The notes: generated by a model not told the origin, from the sequence alone. A stretch of 64,000 bases of DNA from PGYR01 sp046290495 (GCA_046290495.1 JBKAGT010000001.1:62001-126000), one strand, 5' to 3'. Counted from the first letter of the stretch, positions 1 through 8,665 are shown. Numbers and translations: made by a program.

Positions 1-930
1 ATAATCATACCAAAATCCAGTATGTACTCCTGTACTGTTCACTGTTAGTCCATCTTCTACCCCTTCAGTGTCCGGGTAACTCACTTCATTTAGCCCATAA
101 CCTAAATATGGTATTAATTTGTGTGTACTATTATCAATAATTGGATACCCTATGGATAAATTTGCATTTGCCATGCCTACCGTCAAACCTTTTTTCCAAT
201 TTTCCTCATATATAAAATCTTCCTTTACAGTACCCCAAGCTAAAAATGCATTTAAAAATAAGTAGTAGTCTTTATAAATAACATCTAAACTAAAACCGAA
301 ACCGGCATAAGCTGTGTTAAGTTTATCACTCATGTTCCCACTACTAAAACTATTAGTGTAGTAAAGACTTCCACCAAATCCCCAATGCTTATCACGTACG
401 CTAGGAATTTCAAATTCATTAGACTGACTCAATCTTTGGTATAGCATAAGAGACCATTTCTGAACTATGTCCTCTTTTACTCCATATTCACTTTCTATCT
501 GAAAACGTTGGATTTCCAATGTACCTTTGTCGTAGTAAGATTGCATCAATTCATTAAATTCTTGGCGTTCTGTTAATGTATTAATTTCATTCTGCAATTG
601 GCGTCTGTAAAACTCCCTAATGTCAAAAAGAACTTGAAAATACTCCAAAGTTTGAAATTTACTCTCGTCTTTTAATATCCAAGATGTACTTTTGTCTAAA
701 TAGTTTTTAGTATTTGCAAACACAAAGGTCGTATCATTTCTCACTATCTCATCGGTGTAGTATTCAAGTTTTATCAATGTCTGTCCTACTAAATCGCTAC
801 TACGCTCTGGCTCACCTAAAAAATCATCTATTTTCAATGGCCCTTCTTCATAGCTCTTTATACTCTGGGCATTTGTTAAATATAGGACAAATGGAATTAA
901 TAGTAGGAATAGAGTTTTGATTGTATACAT
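1..930 (-). CDS. Secreted, probably outer-membrane protein (3' end beyond window)
   Basis: Translating the minus strand from the ATG at 928-930 gives 310 codons with no stop, so the gene runs off the left edge. The product begins with a Sec signal peptide (MYTIKTLFLLLIPFVLYLT, then NAQS). A charged, partly helical middle follows (about residues 80-150, with Arg/Glu/Gln-rich stretches). The rest is alternating aromatic and polar residues rich in Gly, Tyr and Asn, as in a beta-barrel protein. I do not recognise a family. A periplasmic or outer-membrane location is inferred from the signal peptide and the barrel-like second half. It is divergent from aspS with about 160 bp between them. Confidence 0.6.
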   Translation of the reverse strand, partial: MYTIKTLFLLLIPFVLYLTNAQSIKSYEEGPLKIDDFLGEPERSSDLVGQTLIKLEYYTDEIVRNDTTFVFANTKNYLDKSTSWILKDESKFQTLEYFQVLFDIREFYRRQLQNEINTLTERQEFNELMQSYYDKGTLEIQRFQIESEYGVKEDIVQKWSLMLYQRLSQSNEFEIPSVRDKHWGFGGSLYYTNSFSSGNMSDKLNTAYAGFGFSLDVIYKDYYLFLNAFLAWGTVKEDFIYEENWKKGLTVGMANANLSIGYPIIDNSTHKLIPYLGYGLNEVSYPDTEGVEDGLTVNSTGVHTGFWYDY

Positions 931-1089
931 GCATAACAGGAATTGGAATAAATATCTTTTCAAATATAGTAATATAAGTTCAAGTAAAGTCTATAGGTTT
1001 AAAAATTTCCCCACCTAACCTCCTTATTTGTTAAAAATTTCCGAGTTTTGTAGATATTAGAATTACGAAATAGAAATATTGGATTAAAA

Positions 1090-2868
1090 ATGAATTTTCA
1101 GAAAAGAACAGTTAATTGCGGTGAGCTGAACGAAAGCCAAATTGGTAACGAAGTTGTACTAAACGGTTGGGTAAACGTAAGGCGTGATTTGGGGAGCTTA
1201 ATCTTCTTCGATTTGCGTGACAGATACGGAATAACCCAAGTAGTGATATTGCCAGAAGTGAACCCAGAGCTGGAAGCAAAAGCACGCGAAGTACGCTCGG
1301 AAGATGTGCTATGGGTGAAGGGTGAAGTAAGAGAAAGAGAGAACAAGAATAAGAATATACCAACTGGTGAAATTGAAGTATTAGTAACGGACTTTGGTGT
1401 TATCAGCAAGTCGAAACTGACTCCATTCGAGGTATCGGGAAAGACAGATGCAAGCGAAGAGTTAAGACTAAAATACAGATATTTAGATCTGCGTAGAGCT
1501 GGTTTGCAAGATAAATTTATCGTGAGAAATAAGGTCTACCAAACTACTCACCGCTATTTTGATGAGAATAATTTCGTTGAGATAGAAACTCCTGTACTTA
1601 TGAAATCTACTCCCGAAGGGGCTCGTGATTTCTTAGTGCCGAGTAGAATGAACAAAGGCAAATTCTATGCTCTTCCTCAATCGCCACAGATATTCAAGCA
1701 AATCAGTATGGTAGCTGGTTTTGATCGCTATATGCAAATAGTAAAGTGCTTCCGTGATGAAGATTTCCGTGCCGACAGACAACCAGAATTTACTCAAGTC
1801 GATGTAGAGATGTCATTCGTAGATATGGAAGACGTTATCAGCATTGGTGAGGGGTATATTCGCAGCTTGTGGAAAGACGTTCTTGACTACGAGGTTGGCG
1901 AATTCACTCGCTTAACTTACAAAGAAGCAATGGAAAATTATGGTAGCGATAAGCCAGATTTGCGTTACGATTTGAAGCTGAAAAGCATATCAGATATAGT
2001 GGCAAACAGCGATTTCAAGGTATTTACAGACATAGTTGCCAATGGTGGTGAAGTGGCAGCCCTAAACGCTAAGGGATGCGCAGACTACTCTCGTAAAAAC
2101 TTAGATGAGCTGACTGACTTCGCTAAGAAATATGGTGCTAAGGGTTTAGCTTGGATGAAATTTGACAATGATGAAGTTAAATCTCCAATTGCAAAATTCC
2201 TATCTGAAGAAGTAATTGAGAATATTAAAACTGCTACTAATGCTGAAAATGGTGATTTGGTGCTTATATCCTCTGACACTTGGACTAGGTGCTACACGAT
2301 ATTGGGTGCACTAAGACAAGAGATAGCGAAGCGAACAGGAATATATGATGAGATAAAATCTGATTTCCATTTTGGTTGGGTGACTGACTTCCCACTATTT
2401 GAGAAAGATGACGAAACAGGCGATGTATATGCTATGCACCACCCATTCACTTCACCGAATTATGATGATATTGATATGCTAGATGAGGCACCCGAAAAGG
2501 TACGTTCTATCGCTTACGATATGGTGATAAACGGTGCTGAAGTTGGTGGCGGTAGTATAAGAATTCACGACCAAGAAATGCAATCACGAATGTTCGATGC
2601 TCTTGGACTTAGCGAAGAGGAGGCAAATGATAAGTTCGGTTTCCTAATCGAGGCATTGCAATACGGTGCACCTCCACACGGTGGTGTTGCTTTCGGTTTG
2701 GATAGATTGGTTATGATATTGACAGGAACTGACAATATCCGTGACGTAATTGCATTCCCTAAAACAACTAGCGGACTTTCGCTTATGGATGGCTCGCCAT
2801 CGACTGTAGACCCTATTCAGTTGACTGACTTAGGGCTCAACTTAGTGAAGAAAGAAAAGAAAGATTAG
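1090..2868 (+). CDS. aspS: Aspartyl-tRNA synthetase
   Basis: Class II aminoacyl-tRNA synthetase that charges tRNA-Asp (or tRNA-Asp/Asn if non-discriminating). At 592 aa it has the normal bacterial length. It has an N-terminal OB-fold anticodon-binding domain (about residues 1-110), motif 2 (FRDEDFRADRQPEF, about residue 220), a bacterial GAD insertion (about 290-420) and motif 3 (GVAFGLDRLVM, about residue 535). A TTTG at 1027-1030, 20 bp before a TA-rich hexamer, may be the promoter, but this is weak. Its stop overlaps by 4 bp the 3' end of the convergent TonB receptor gene. Confidence 0.96.
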   Translation: MNFQKRTVNCGELNESQIGNEVVLNGWVNVRRDLGSLIFFDLRDRYGITQVVILPEVNPELEAKAREVRSEDVLWVKGEVRERENKNKNIPTGEIEVLVTDFGVISKSKLTPFEVSGKTDASEELRLKYRYLDLRRAGLQDKFIVRNKVYQTTHRYFDENNFVEIETPVLMKSTPEGARDFLVPSRMNKGKFYALPQSPQIFKQISMVAGFDRYMQIVKCFRDEDFRADRQPEFTQVDVEMSFVDMEDVISIGEGYIRSLWKDVLDYEVGEFTRLTYKEAMENYGSDKPDLRYDLKLKSISDIVANSDFKVFTDIVANGGEVAALNAKGCADYSRKNLDELTDFAKKYGAKGLAWMKFDNDEVKSPIAKFLSEEVIENIKTATNAENGDLVLISSDTWTRCYTILGALRQEIAKRTGIYDEIKSDFHFGWVTDFPLFEKDDETGDVYAMHHPFTSPNYDDIDMLDEAPEKVRSIAYDMVINGAEVGGGSIRIHDQEMQSRMFDALGLSEEEANDKFGFLIEALQYGAPPHGGVAFGLDRLVMILTGTDNIRDVIAFPKTTSGLSLMDGSPSTVDPIQLTDLGLNLVKKEKKD

Positions 2869-5018
2869 AAGAAGTAATTTACTATCAGCTCGGCACCAAA
2901 ACCGGGCTGAGGGTAAACCGACTTTATCCTCGATAAGTGATTTCTGTAAGTCTCATTTGTGATATTATTCGCTCTGAATATCACACTCATCAGCTGCTCA
3001 CCGAATGTTATATTTCTCTTCACCGATGCATTCAAAATAGCATAACCATCAGTTGCTTCTTCGAATTGTCCTAGTTTATTCTGAGCAAGTGCAGATTGCA
3101 TACTAACTGAGAAATGCCAATTAAGATAGCTATAGTCAAAGATAATATCTGCTTTGAATGGAGGAATAAAAGGTAAGTACCCTTGCTCGTCTGTTTGCTC
3201 ACCTATGGTGTAACTAATATTTGTACTGGCACTCAGATATTTTGTCACCTCCTTGCTAGCATTGATACTAAATCCATATAGCTGAGCAGGTATATTAATT
3301 TGTCTGAATATTGGCAGCAAAGTAGAGAAATTCGTATCACCAATAGCCACTGGAGTTATATAATTGCTGTAGTCATATAAAAATATTTCCGCTCTTGTTT
3401 CCCAGCTGTCGCCAACATGCGAATAGTCGAGAGAGTAAGATAAAGACTTCTCTAAATTCAATTTTGGGTTTCCAACTTCATAAGAATAGGCAGCTAAATG
3501 TGGCCCATCGGATAGTAGTTCTTCTGGCTCAGGTGCTCTGTTCGAATTTGCAATCTCAAACCTTATACTATTTGCATTGTCAATTTTGTAATTGATAGCC
3601 AATGCTGCAGAAATAGAAGCAAAAGTAAAATCTCTATATAGCTGGTCATCGAATTCGTAATCACTTTCCAGATTTACATTAGTCATTTCAAATCTTGATC
3701 CGAACTTCACTTTCAGATTCTCAGTTAACGAAATTTTTTCATTCAAATATGCTGACAGGACATCATAACTATTATCTGGAATAAACACGAACCCACCAAG
3801 CTGATTGTCCTTTCTAGTGTATTCCAATCCAAAATATCCATTTTCGAACAAGTCCATTTGGTGCTGTTCAAATTCTAATCTTATTGTATTGGAGACGAAC
3901 CGGAACTGTGCACCTATTATTCCACTCGATTCAAATTCTTTGTGGTCATAGAAATTTCGCTCCCAATTTAATTTGACCTTTTCAAGAAATCTACCATGAA
4001 TATGGTATTCAGAATTTACTCCATAAGCATTCCTCTCCATCTCTATGTTCACACCATTCGGATGTGCTCCAACAAACCCACCTGGCAAACCATACTCTTT
4101 CTGGAAAATATCTGCATAAGGATTGATACTAAACTCACCAATATCATAGTAAGTTCCTAAGTTGATATTCTGCTCTTTGTATTGTGTATTATCCAAAGTT
4201 CCCTCTGGTGTAATAACATTACCAGCGTCCACGTATTGTCCATTAATTGCAAATCCATCCAGTGGGTAGCTCAGTTCGTTTTCAGTAGCTATATTATATT
4301 TACTATTGAAAGTAGAATAACCAACTGACACTAGTGAGTTATTCTCTTCAATTGGTGTCGTCATATTGGTATTACTTTTTCGTACAACAGACTTCCCTAT
4401 TAGCGAGGAGCCATAGCGCACCAAGTCAGGACCAGAAACTAGCGAAACACTTGACAAACTAACATTATTATATGCTTGCGAATGGTCCGATGAATTGGCA
4501 GAGAGGTCTTTAGTTTTGAAGTTGTTGTTTATTATCTGAAGTCGGTTGCCCGATAGACCATTTATCACTGGTCTGTTTACTGCTTCTCCCATCTGTGCTT
4601 CCGAAACTCCCAAAAACTTTGAAAGAATTTTGGAGAGAGATTGTCCAAGATTATTCACTAGTTTTGATTTACTAATCTTAGCTCTATCTCTGTTCTTAGT
4701 GCTATCACTATACACGGTAACATCATCAAAGTCATACTCTAACGGAACAAGCTCTACACTTATGGTGTCACTAACTATAGCAAAATCTATATGCTTTTCC
4801 TGATATCCATTTTTAACAAAATCGATATGAATATTATCTAAGCTGTTATCTACTATAACATTAGCAACTCCACTTATATCACTTTTATATGTTCGGTTAT
4901 CAAGCAATACATCAACTCCACTAACCGGCTCTTTAGTAAAGCTATCACTTATTCTGATGGTTAGGGATTTCGCGGATAGAATAAAAGGTATTACAAATAG
5001 AATTACAAGAAGTCTCAA
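2865..5018 (-). CDS. TonB-dependent outer-membrane receptor, possibly for a metal
   Basis: A 717-aa receptor with a signal peptide, an N-terminal carboxypeptidase-regulatory-like beta sandwich (about residues 20-95), a plug domain (about 110-220, with the G-L-S-G-N-R-L-Q-I loop) and a C-terminal barrel ending in Y-F-F. Such receptors import siderophores, vitamins or metals using TonB energy. Its start overlaps the stop of the MazG-like gene by 4 bp, so it is the last gene of a leftward operon. A His/Asp-rich lipoprotein and a small His/Cys protein upstream suggest zinc, nickel or copper as substrate; this is inference from context. The barrel-end similarity to the ZnuD-type group was not tested. 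Confidence 0.88.
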   Translation of the reverse strand: MRLLVILFVIPFILSAKSLTIRISDSFTKEPVSGVDVLLDNRTYKSDISGVANVIVDNSLDNIHIDFVKNGYQEKHIDFAIVSDTISVELVPLEYDFDDVTVYSDSTKNRDRAKISKSKLVNNLGQSLSKILSKFLGVSEAQMGEAVNRPVINGLSGNRLQIINNNFKTKDLSANSSDHSQAYNNVSLSSVSLVSGPDLVRYGSSLIGKSVVRKSNTNMTTPIEENNSLVSVGYSTFNSKYNIATENELSYPLDGFAINGQYVDAGNVITPEGTLDNTQYKEQNINLGTYYDIGEFSINPYADIFQKEYGLPGGFVGAHPNGVNIEMERNAYGVNSEYHIHGRFLEKVKLNWERNFYDHKEFESSGIIGAQFRFVSNTIRLEFEQHQMDLFENGYFGLEYTRKDNQLGGFVFIPDNSYDVLSAYLNEKISLTENLKVKFGSRFEMTNVNLESDYEFDDQLYRDFTFASISAALAINYKIDNANSIRFEIANSNRAPEPEELLSDGPHLAAYSYEVGNPKLNLEKSLSYSLDYSHVGDSWETRAEIFLYDYSNYITPVAIGDTNFSTLLPIFRQINIPAQLYGFSINASKEVTKYLSASTNISYTIGEQTDEQGYLPFIPPFKADIIFDYSYLNWHFSVSMQSALAQNKLGQFEEATDGYAILNASVKRNITFGEQLMSVIFRANNITNETYRNHLSRIKSVYPQPGFGAELIVNYFF

Positions 5019-5344
5019 TTCTTCAGCTTTGGGTTATTTTTGTGTCTATCTTTATCTCGTGCAGTCTTTTTCTCTAAGTTCTTCTTAAGTGCATCGGTCA
5101 AATCTACACCAGTTTGGTTAGCCAAGCACAAAAGTACCCACAATATGTCAGCCATTTCATCAGCTTCGTTGTAGTCTTCGTCAGATTTCTTGTTTGATTG
5201 CTCACCATACTTACGGGCAAAAACCCTTGCTAACTCACCGACTTCCTCGGTGAGTATAGCAAAGTTAGTCATCTCGTCAAAGTAGCGGACACCATTTTCT
5301 TTTATCCACTCGTCCACTAATTTTTGTGCTTCCTCTATTGTCAT
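5015..5344 (-). CDS. MazG-like nucleotide pyrophosphohydrolase
   Basis: A 109-aa all-alpha NTP pyrophosphatase-like protein. It shows the metal-binding pattern E-E-V-G-E (about residues 32-36) followed by an E-A-D-E-M-A-D helix (about 60-68), the E-x2-E...E-x2-D signature of MazG/dUTPase-like enzymes that hydrolyse (d)NTPs to NMP and PPi. Its length fits single-domain MazG-like proteins. It overlaps both neighbours by 4 bp (ATGA type), so it is translationally coupled between a lipoprotein and a TonB receptor. That position is odd for a housecleaning enzyme and may be only transcriptional convenience. Confidence 0.85.
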   Translation of the reverse strand: MTIEEAQKLVDEWIKENGVRYFDEMTNFAILTEEVGELARVFARKYGEQSNKKSDEDYNEADEMADILWVLLCLANQTGVDLTDALKKNLEKKTARDKDRHKNNPKLKN

Positions 5345-5862
5345 TTTACTTCCAGTGGCACAAACGGTGATGTAAAATCAGCATGCTCTTCATGCATTAT
5401 CTGAATTCTCATTTGAGTTGTTCCAACAGCAATTGGAGTAAGTTCCACTTCCCACTCGTGAGATTCTGCAATAGCTATCCCCTCATCTTGAACCTCAATT
5501 GAAAGAGAGTATTCTCCTTCTTCGTGATCATGATCGTCATCCTCTTCTTCAACACCAAGTCCATCTTCATGATCATGGTCATGGTCGCCTTCTGGAGTTC
5601 CGATGTCATCACCACCCTCGTCTAGAAAATGCACTTCAAATTCTCCCATACCATCAGCTAAGTTAATGATTAATGATTCTGAGATTGAATTATCTACTTG
5701 ACCTTCGAATACTCGGAAAATAACTTCCTCATTTTCATTGAGAATTATATACCCCACAGCTTCAAAGTGCTCTTCGGAAGGAGTAACGGGGTCGTCTTCG
5801 CAACTAGTGAAAAAAACAGTTAATGATAGAAAAGCCAATAGGCTAAGTTTTTTTATAAGCAT
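5341..5862 (-). CDS. His/Asp-rich lipoprotein, likely metal-binding
   Basis: A 173-aa lipoprotein. The signal peptide ends in F-F-T-S-C21, followed by acidic residues. Residues about 92-116 form an Asp/His/Glu stretch (D-H-D-H-D-H-E-D, then D-D-D-H-D-H-E-E), typical of loops that bind zinc, nickel or copper. More His residues lie near the C-terminus (E-S-H-E-W, H-E-E-H). Outside that insert it aligns by eye with the lipoprotein at 6285-6749 (E-x2-G start, F-L-D-x-G-G/D-G middle, L-T-P-x3-G-T/V-T near the end), so the two are probably paralogues. It leads the MazG/TonB-receptor operon. Metal binding is inferred from composition. Confidence 0.8.
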   Translation of the reverse strand: MLIKKLSLLAFLSLTVFFTSCEDDPVTPSEEHFEAVGYIILNENEEVIFRVFEGQVDNSISESLIINLADGMGEFEVHFLDEGGDDIGTPEGDHDHDHEDGLGVEEEDDDHDHEEGEYSLSIEVQDEGIAIAESHEWEVELTPIAVGTTQMRIQIMHEEHADFTSPFVPLEVK

Positions 5863-5923
5863 AATTCTGCCCTTATATATTTATTTATAAATAATTAATA
5901 ATTGTATTGTGATTAATGAGAAA

Positions 5924-6256
5924 CTAAAGTGATACTAAAGCAGGAGGCGAACGCCCACTATTCTGGCACTCATGCCCATTAAACAATCTACAATCATTAG
6001 GCAGATTTTGTTTTATTTCTGATTGGAAAGCCGAAAATTCGCTTGAATAATCGACAGATAAAAATTTGTTAGTTTTGTGAAAATCGCAAAGAAAACAATG
6101 CGCGTCTTGCACATTTGACTCATATTGTTGCTCTACTCCATAGTTATGGCTATGCTCGCTATGACTGTGAGCCACCAAATCATGGCTGACAATAGAAAGC
6201 AATCCAATCAATATGGATAAAGAGATAATACGATATGTTGTATTTATAATTTTCAC
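5924..6256 (-). CDS. Small His/Cys-containing membrane-anchored protein (DUF2946-like)
   Basis: A 110-aa protein with an N-terminal hydrophobic segment (about residues 8-28), then H-D-L-V-A-H-S-H-S-E-H-S-H-N, a H-C-F-L-C-D-F-H motif in the middle, and a C-terminus of G-R-S-P-P-A-L-V-S-L. The overall pattern (His-rich start, HCxxC, terminal R-x-P-P-A) resembles small DUF2946-type proteins that sit beside metal transporters and TonB receptors. Function is unknown. Metal sensing or binding is inferred from the ligands and from its place between two related lipoproteins upstream of a TonB receptor. Confidence 0.65.
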   Translation of the reverse strand: MKIINTTYRIISLSILIGLLSIVSHDLVAHSHSEHSHNYGVEQQYESNVQDAHCFLCDFHKTNKFLSVDYSSEFSAFQSEIKQNLPNDCRLFNGHECQNSGRSPPALVSL

Positions 6257-6284
6257 GAATCAACTAGAAGTATATATTACCTTT

Positions 6285-6749
6285 TTAGTATATCTCTATG
6301 AATAAACTATCTGATTCGTAAACAGTATCACCACTATCGTCGTCAGTCACTTTCAGAAAAAAGTGAGTCACTCCTTCATCGTGGGGAGTTAAACTAATCA
6401 AAAAATTATATGCTGTACCGTGGACTATAGGGTCTTCAATACTACTCCTATTTATTACATCAGCATGTGTCACATATTTCAAAGGATCAACATTCTCATA
6501 AAATTTGCCATCCTTGTCCATAAAGTTTATGTCAAATGTCTTTTCCCCTTGATACCAATCCATTCTAATAGTATCAGCATCAGACATATATTCACCATTC
6601 TGATACTCAGTATAAATGCTATCATTATAAGTTAGGGTAAAACCTGTTGGTTCAAAAACTACTGGATCTGGGTCATTTACATCACCATCATCATCGCTAC
6701 AGCTAGCTAGAATTAGACAACTAAATAAAACAAGTAATAAGCTTTTCAT
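6285..6749 (-). CDS. Lipoprotein, paralogue of the 5341-5862 lipoprotein
   Basis: A 154-aa lipoprotein with signal peptide and lipobox I-L-A-S-C, followed by an Asp-rich spacer. Its body resembles the product at 5341-5862 (E-P-T-G-F start, F-M-D-K-D-G middle, S-L-T-P-H-D-E-G-V-T near the end) but lacks the His/Asp-rich insert. It is probably the first gene of the leftward cluster. A good GGAG lies before its ATG (CTCC at about 6755 on the plus strand), and the conserved 23-bp element at 6779-6801 is upstream. Function unknown; I suspect a periplasmic partner of the TonB system. Confidence 0.72.
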   Translation of the reverse strand: MKSLLLVLFSCLILASCSDDDGDVNDPDPVVFEPTGFTLTYNDSIYTEYQNGEYMSDADTIRMDWYQGEKTFDINFMDKDGKFYENVDPLKYVTHADVINRSSIEDPIVHGTAYNFLISLTPHDEGVTHFFLKVTDDDSGDTVYESDSLFIEIY

Positions 6750-6778
6750 ATTTTCTCCTCAATTTAATCTTATATATC

Positions 6779-6801
6779 CCCTAAAATAACATTATTTTTA
6801 T
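6779..6801 (-). promoter_or_regulatory. Conserved 23-bp upstream element, copy 1
   Basis: On the minus strand it reads ATAAAAATAATG then TTATTTTAGGG. It ends about 30 bp before the ATG of the lipoprotein gene at 6749. An almost identical copy (22 of 23 bases) lies at the same kind of position upstream of the next minus-strand gene (7268-7290). TATTTTAG resembles a Bacteroidota-type -7 box (TAnnTTTG), so a promoter is the simplest reading. Confidence 0.4.
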
Positions 6802-6991
6802 GAAAAAGTAACATGGCACTAACCATTTAGCAACAAATCAATGTTAGAATAAGCATCATAAATGCCCAAGATTTTCTTATTTAGAGAAAAAGTGTCAAAT
6901 AGAGTCAATTGATTGACCTTATTTATGTGAATTTTGATGAATAGAGTTGTTCTATTTGCTTTATATATAATACTAGGTCAACACGTAAATA

Positions 6992-7240
6992 CTACTTCAA
7001 CTTTCTCGAACTTAATTCATCATTAATCTCTTGATATTTCTTTGGCTTTTTCAAGAAAATATAAATCATAAGCAAGGGTAATATTGTAACAAAACCCCAA
7101 CTGCTAGAAACGACACTAAAAATTATAATACCAACCAAGAACCCGATGAAAAACGCATCCATAATAGGAGATGGTTTATTATCTTTGGCATATCTCAATA
7201 GTTCTTCGTCAGTTAGATTTGAAAGCTCTTGTTTGTTCAT
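6992..7240 (-). CDS. Small two-helix membrane protein
   Basis: An 82-aa protein with a soluble N-terminus (N-L-T-D-E-E-L-L), two predicted transmembrane helices (about residues 27-45 and 49-65) and a basic C-terminal tail. Short proteins of this layout are common hypotheticals in Bacteroidota. It has its own upstream element (7268-7290) and is divergent from the RidA-like gene. Function unknown. Confidence 0.65.
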   Translation of the reverse strand: MNKQELSNLTDEELLRYAKDNKPSPIMDAFFIGFLVGIIIFSVVSSSWGFVTILPLLMIYIFLKKPKKYQEINDELSSRKLK

Positions 7241-7267
7241 ATTTCTATTTTAGATTGTATTGCTTTT

Positions 7268-7290
7268 CCCTAAAATAGCATTATTTTTAT
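7268..7290 (-). promoter_or_regulatory. Conserved 23-bp upstream element, copy 2
   Basis: Matches 6779-6801 at 22 of 23 bases. It lies about 28 bp before the ATG of the 82-aa membrane protein (minus strand) and 9 bp before the ATG of the divergent RidA-like gene (7300). It may be a promoter for the leftward gene; a role for the rightward gene is unclear. Confidence 0.4.
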
Positions 7291-7299
7291 AAAAACATT

Positions 7300-7692
7300 A
7301 TGAGAGTGAACTTGAATAAGTATTTAGACAAAAATGAATGGGTGGACAAAGTAGGATATTGCCGTGCTCTTAAGAAAGGAAATATGATATTCATATCTGG
7401 CACTGTGTCCAATGACGAAAATGGAAACCCTATCGCAATAGGTGATGCCACAAAGCAAACAGATGTGATTCTATCCAAGTTTGTAGATATAATGGAATAC
7501 TTCGACTCCTCTATAGAAAACATTGTCAGAACGCGTATCTATGTTACTAATATAGATGATTGGGAAACTATTGGGACTGTACACGGCAAGTATTTCAAGG
7601 ATATAAAACCGACAACATCTATGGTAGAAGTTTCAAAACTAATCAGCCCAGATTATTTGGTAGAGATAGAAGCCATGGCAGTGGTGGGGTGA
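7300..7692 (+). CDS. RidA/YjgF-family protein
   Basis: A 130-aa member of the Rid (reactive intermediate deaminase) superfamily. The fold signature is visible: M-I-F-I-S-G-T-V-S, N-I-V-R-T-R-I-Y-V-T-N-I-D-D-W and the closing L-V-E-I-E-A-M-A-V-V. RidA proteins hydrolyse enamine/imine products of PLP enzymes. The catalytic Arg normally lies between the P-T-x-x-x-V and E-I-E-A segments; here that stretch reads P-T-T-S-M-V-E-V-S with no Arg, so this may be a non-RidA subgroup without deaminase activity. Its stop overlaps the next start by 1 bp (TGATG). Confidence 0.82.
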   Translation: MRVNLNKYLDKNEWVDKVGYCRALKKGNMIFISGTVSNDENGNPIAIGDATKQTDVILSKFVDIMEYFDSSIENIVRTRIYVTNIDDWETIGTVHGKYFKDIKPTTSMVEVSKLISPDYLVEIEAMAVVG

Positions 7693-8189
7693 TGAAAACT
7701 CTAAATAGAATCAGCCAACTCATATTCCATAAATACATTGGCATAAAACATTATCATCTTGCAATTGCAATCATAATTATTTTCATTTCAGGTTTCTTTT
7801 TTGGAGAAATTGCTTTCAAAATAGTAATGGTAGTATTTTGGACTATTTCTTTTACTGTAGTACTTTCTACATTGCAAGTAGTTTTTAAGAATGAATATAG
7901 AAATACGAAGAAAATTCAGATAATTAATTTTTTATTGGTCATCACAATTCTCTTGATTCTTTTTGTTCCAATATTTAAAACTGATTCTATTATACAACTG
8001 AGCATGTTGTTAATTATTCCAAGTGTATTCACTATTTCACCGTTAGTTTTATCAGTAGCAATAAACAGATTATTATACGGAAATGCGATACCAACCAAAT
8101 ACTATATTAAACACTTTTTTATATTTCTGTTTTTTAATATCTTCGGTATATGGTTTCTAATTCATAAAATTAAAAGCAAAAACCCATGA
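7692..8189 (+). CDS. Four-helix membrane protein, unknown function
   Basis: The start at 7692 (MKTLNRISQ, 165 aa) was chosen because it overlaps the RidA stop by 1 bp; the longer reading from 7560 would lie entirely within the RidA gene. About four hydrophobic helices (residues about 25-45, 49-68, 80-98, 105-125), with a further one near the end, and basic loops. No family recognised. It overlaps the next gene by 4 bp (ATGA), so it is probably the middle of a three-gene operon (RidA-like, this, DUF6265). Confidence 0.65.
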   Translation: MKTLNRISQLIFHKYIGIKHYHLAIAIIIIFISGFFFGEIAFKIVMVVFWTISFTVVLSTLQVVFKNEYRNTKKIQIINFLLVITILLILFVPIFKTDSIIQLSMLLIIPSVFTISPLVLSVAINRLLYGNAIPTKYYIKHFFIFLFFNIFGIWFLIHKIKSKNP

Positions 8190-8665
8190 AACTCAAAAGA
8201 AAATATATACTAATGATACTCGCTGTGGTTAGCTCCGTGTGGATATACTATGGTATATTGGTACAGAAGAAAACTAAGTATGAAGACTTCATTAATTTCT
8301 CTTGGATGAGTGGCGATTGGTATATGCGAACGGATGAGGTGACTATCCATGAACATTGGGACGGTATCAGCGAACACGTTATGGAGGGGTATTCCACTAC
8401 TGTAGGTAAAGACGGAGACACCCTTGCTACAGAATCACTAAGAATAATAAAGATTGACGGACAACATTATTACATAGCAAAGGCAGGAAGCAAGAAACAA
8501 CCGACTACTTTCGAGATGGTGGTTGACTCTATCCGCAAAGTTAGTTTCTACAACCCCAAAAATGACTTTCCTCAATGGATAACATATCAGCGACTGGACG
8601 ACTCTATGTATGCAACTATAAAAAACACACAAAAGTCGATTGTGTTTAGCTTTGAGTTAGATTGA
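8186..8665 (+). CDS. Membrane-anchored DUF6265-like protein
   Basis: A 159-aa protein with an N-terminal transmembrane or signal segment (about residues 8-24), then F-x-W-M-S-G-D-W-Y, E-H-W-D-G, M-E-G-Y-S and E-S-L-R-I-I, and a closing N-P-x-N-D-F-P-Q-W-I-x-Y. This series is typical of DUF6265, small lipocalin-like beta proteins. The ligand is unknown. Its 3' end overlaps by 20 bp the 3' end of the convergent decarboxylase gene. Confidence 0.7.
   Translation: MKLKRKYILMILAVVSSVWIYYGILVQKKTKYEDFINFSWMSGDWYMRTDEVTIHEHWDGISEHVMEGYSTTVGKDGDTLATESLRIIKIDGQHYYIAKAGSKKQPTTFEMVVDSIRKVSFYNPKNDFPQWITYQRLDDSMYATIKNTQKSIVFSFELD

Noticed and set aside
714..920. 68-aa plus-strand reading frame
   Set aside because: It lies antisense to the partial secreted-protein gene, which has a clear signal peptide and coding character on the minus strand.
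1098..1409. Antisense frames within aspS
   Set aside because: Shadows of a strongly conserved gene; no independent signals.
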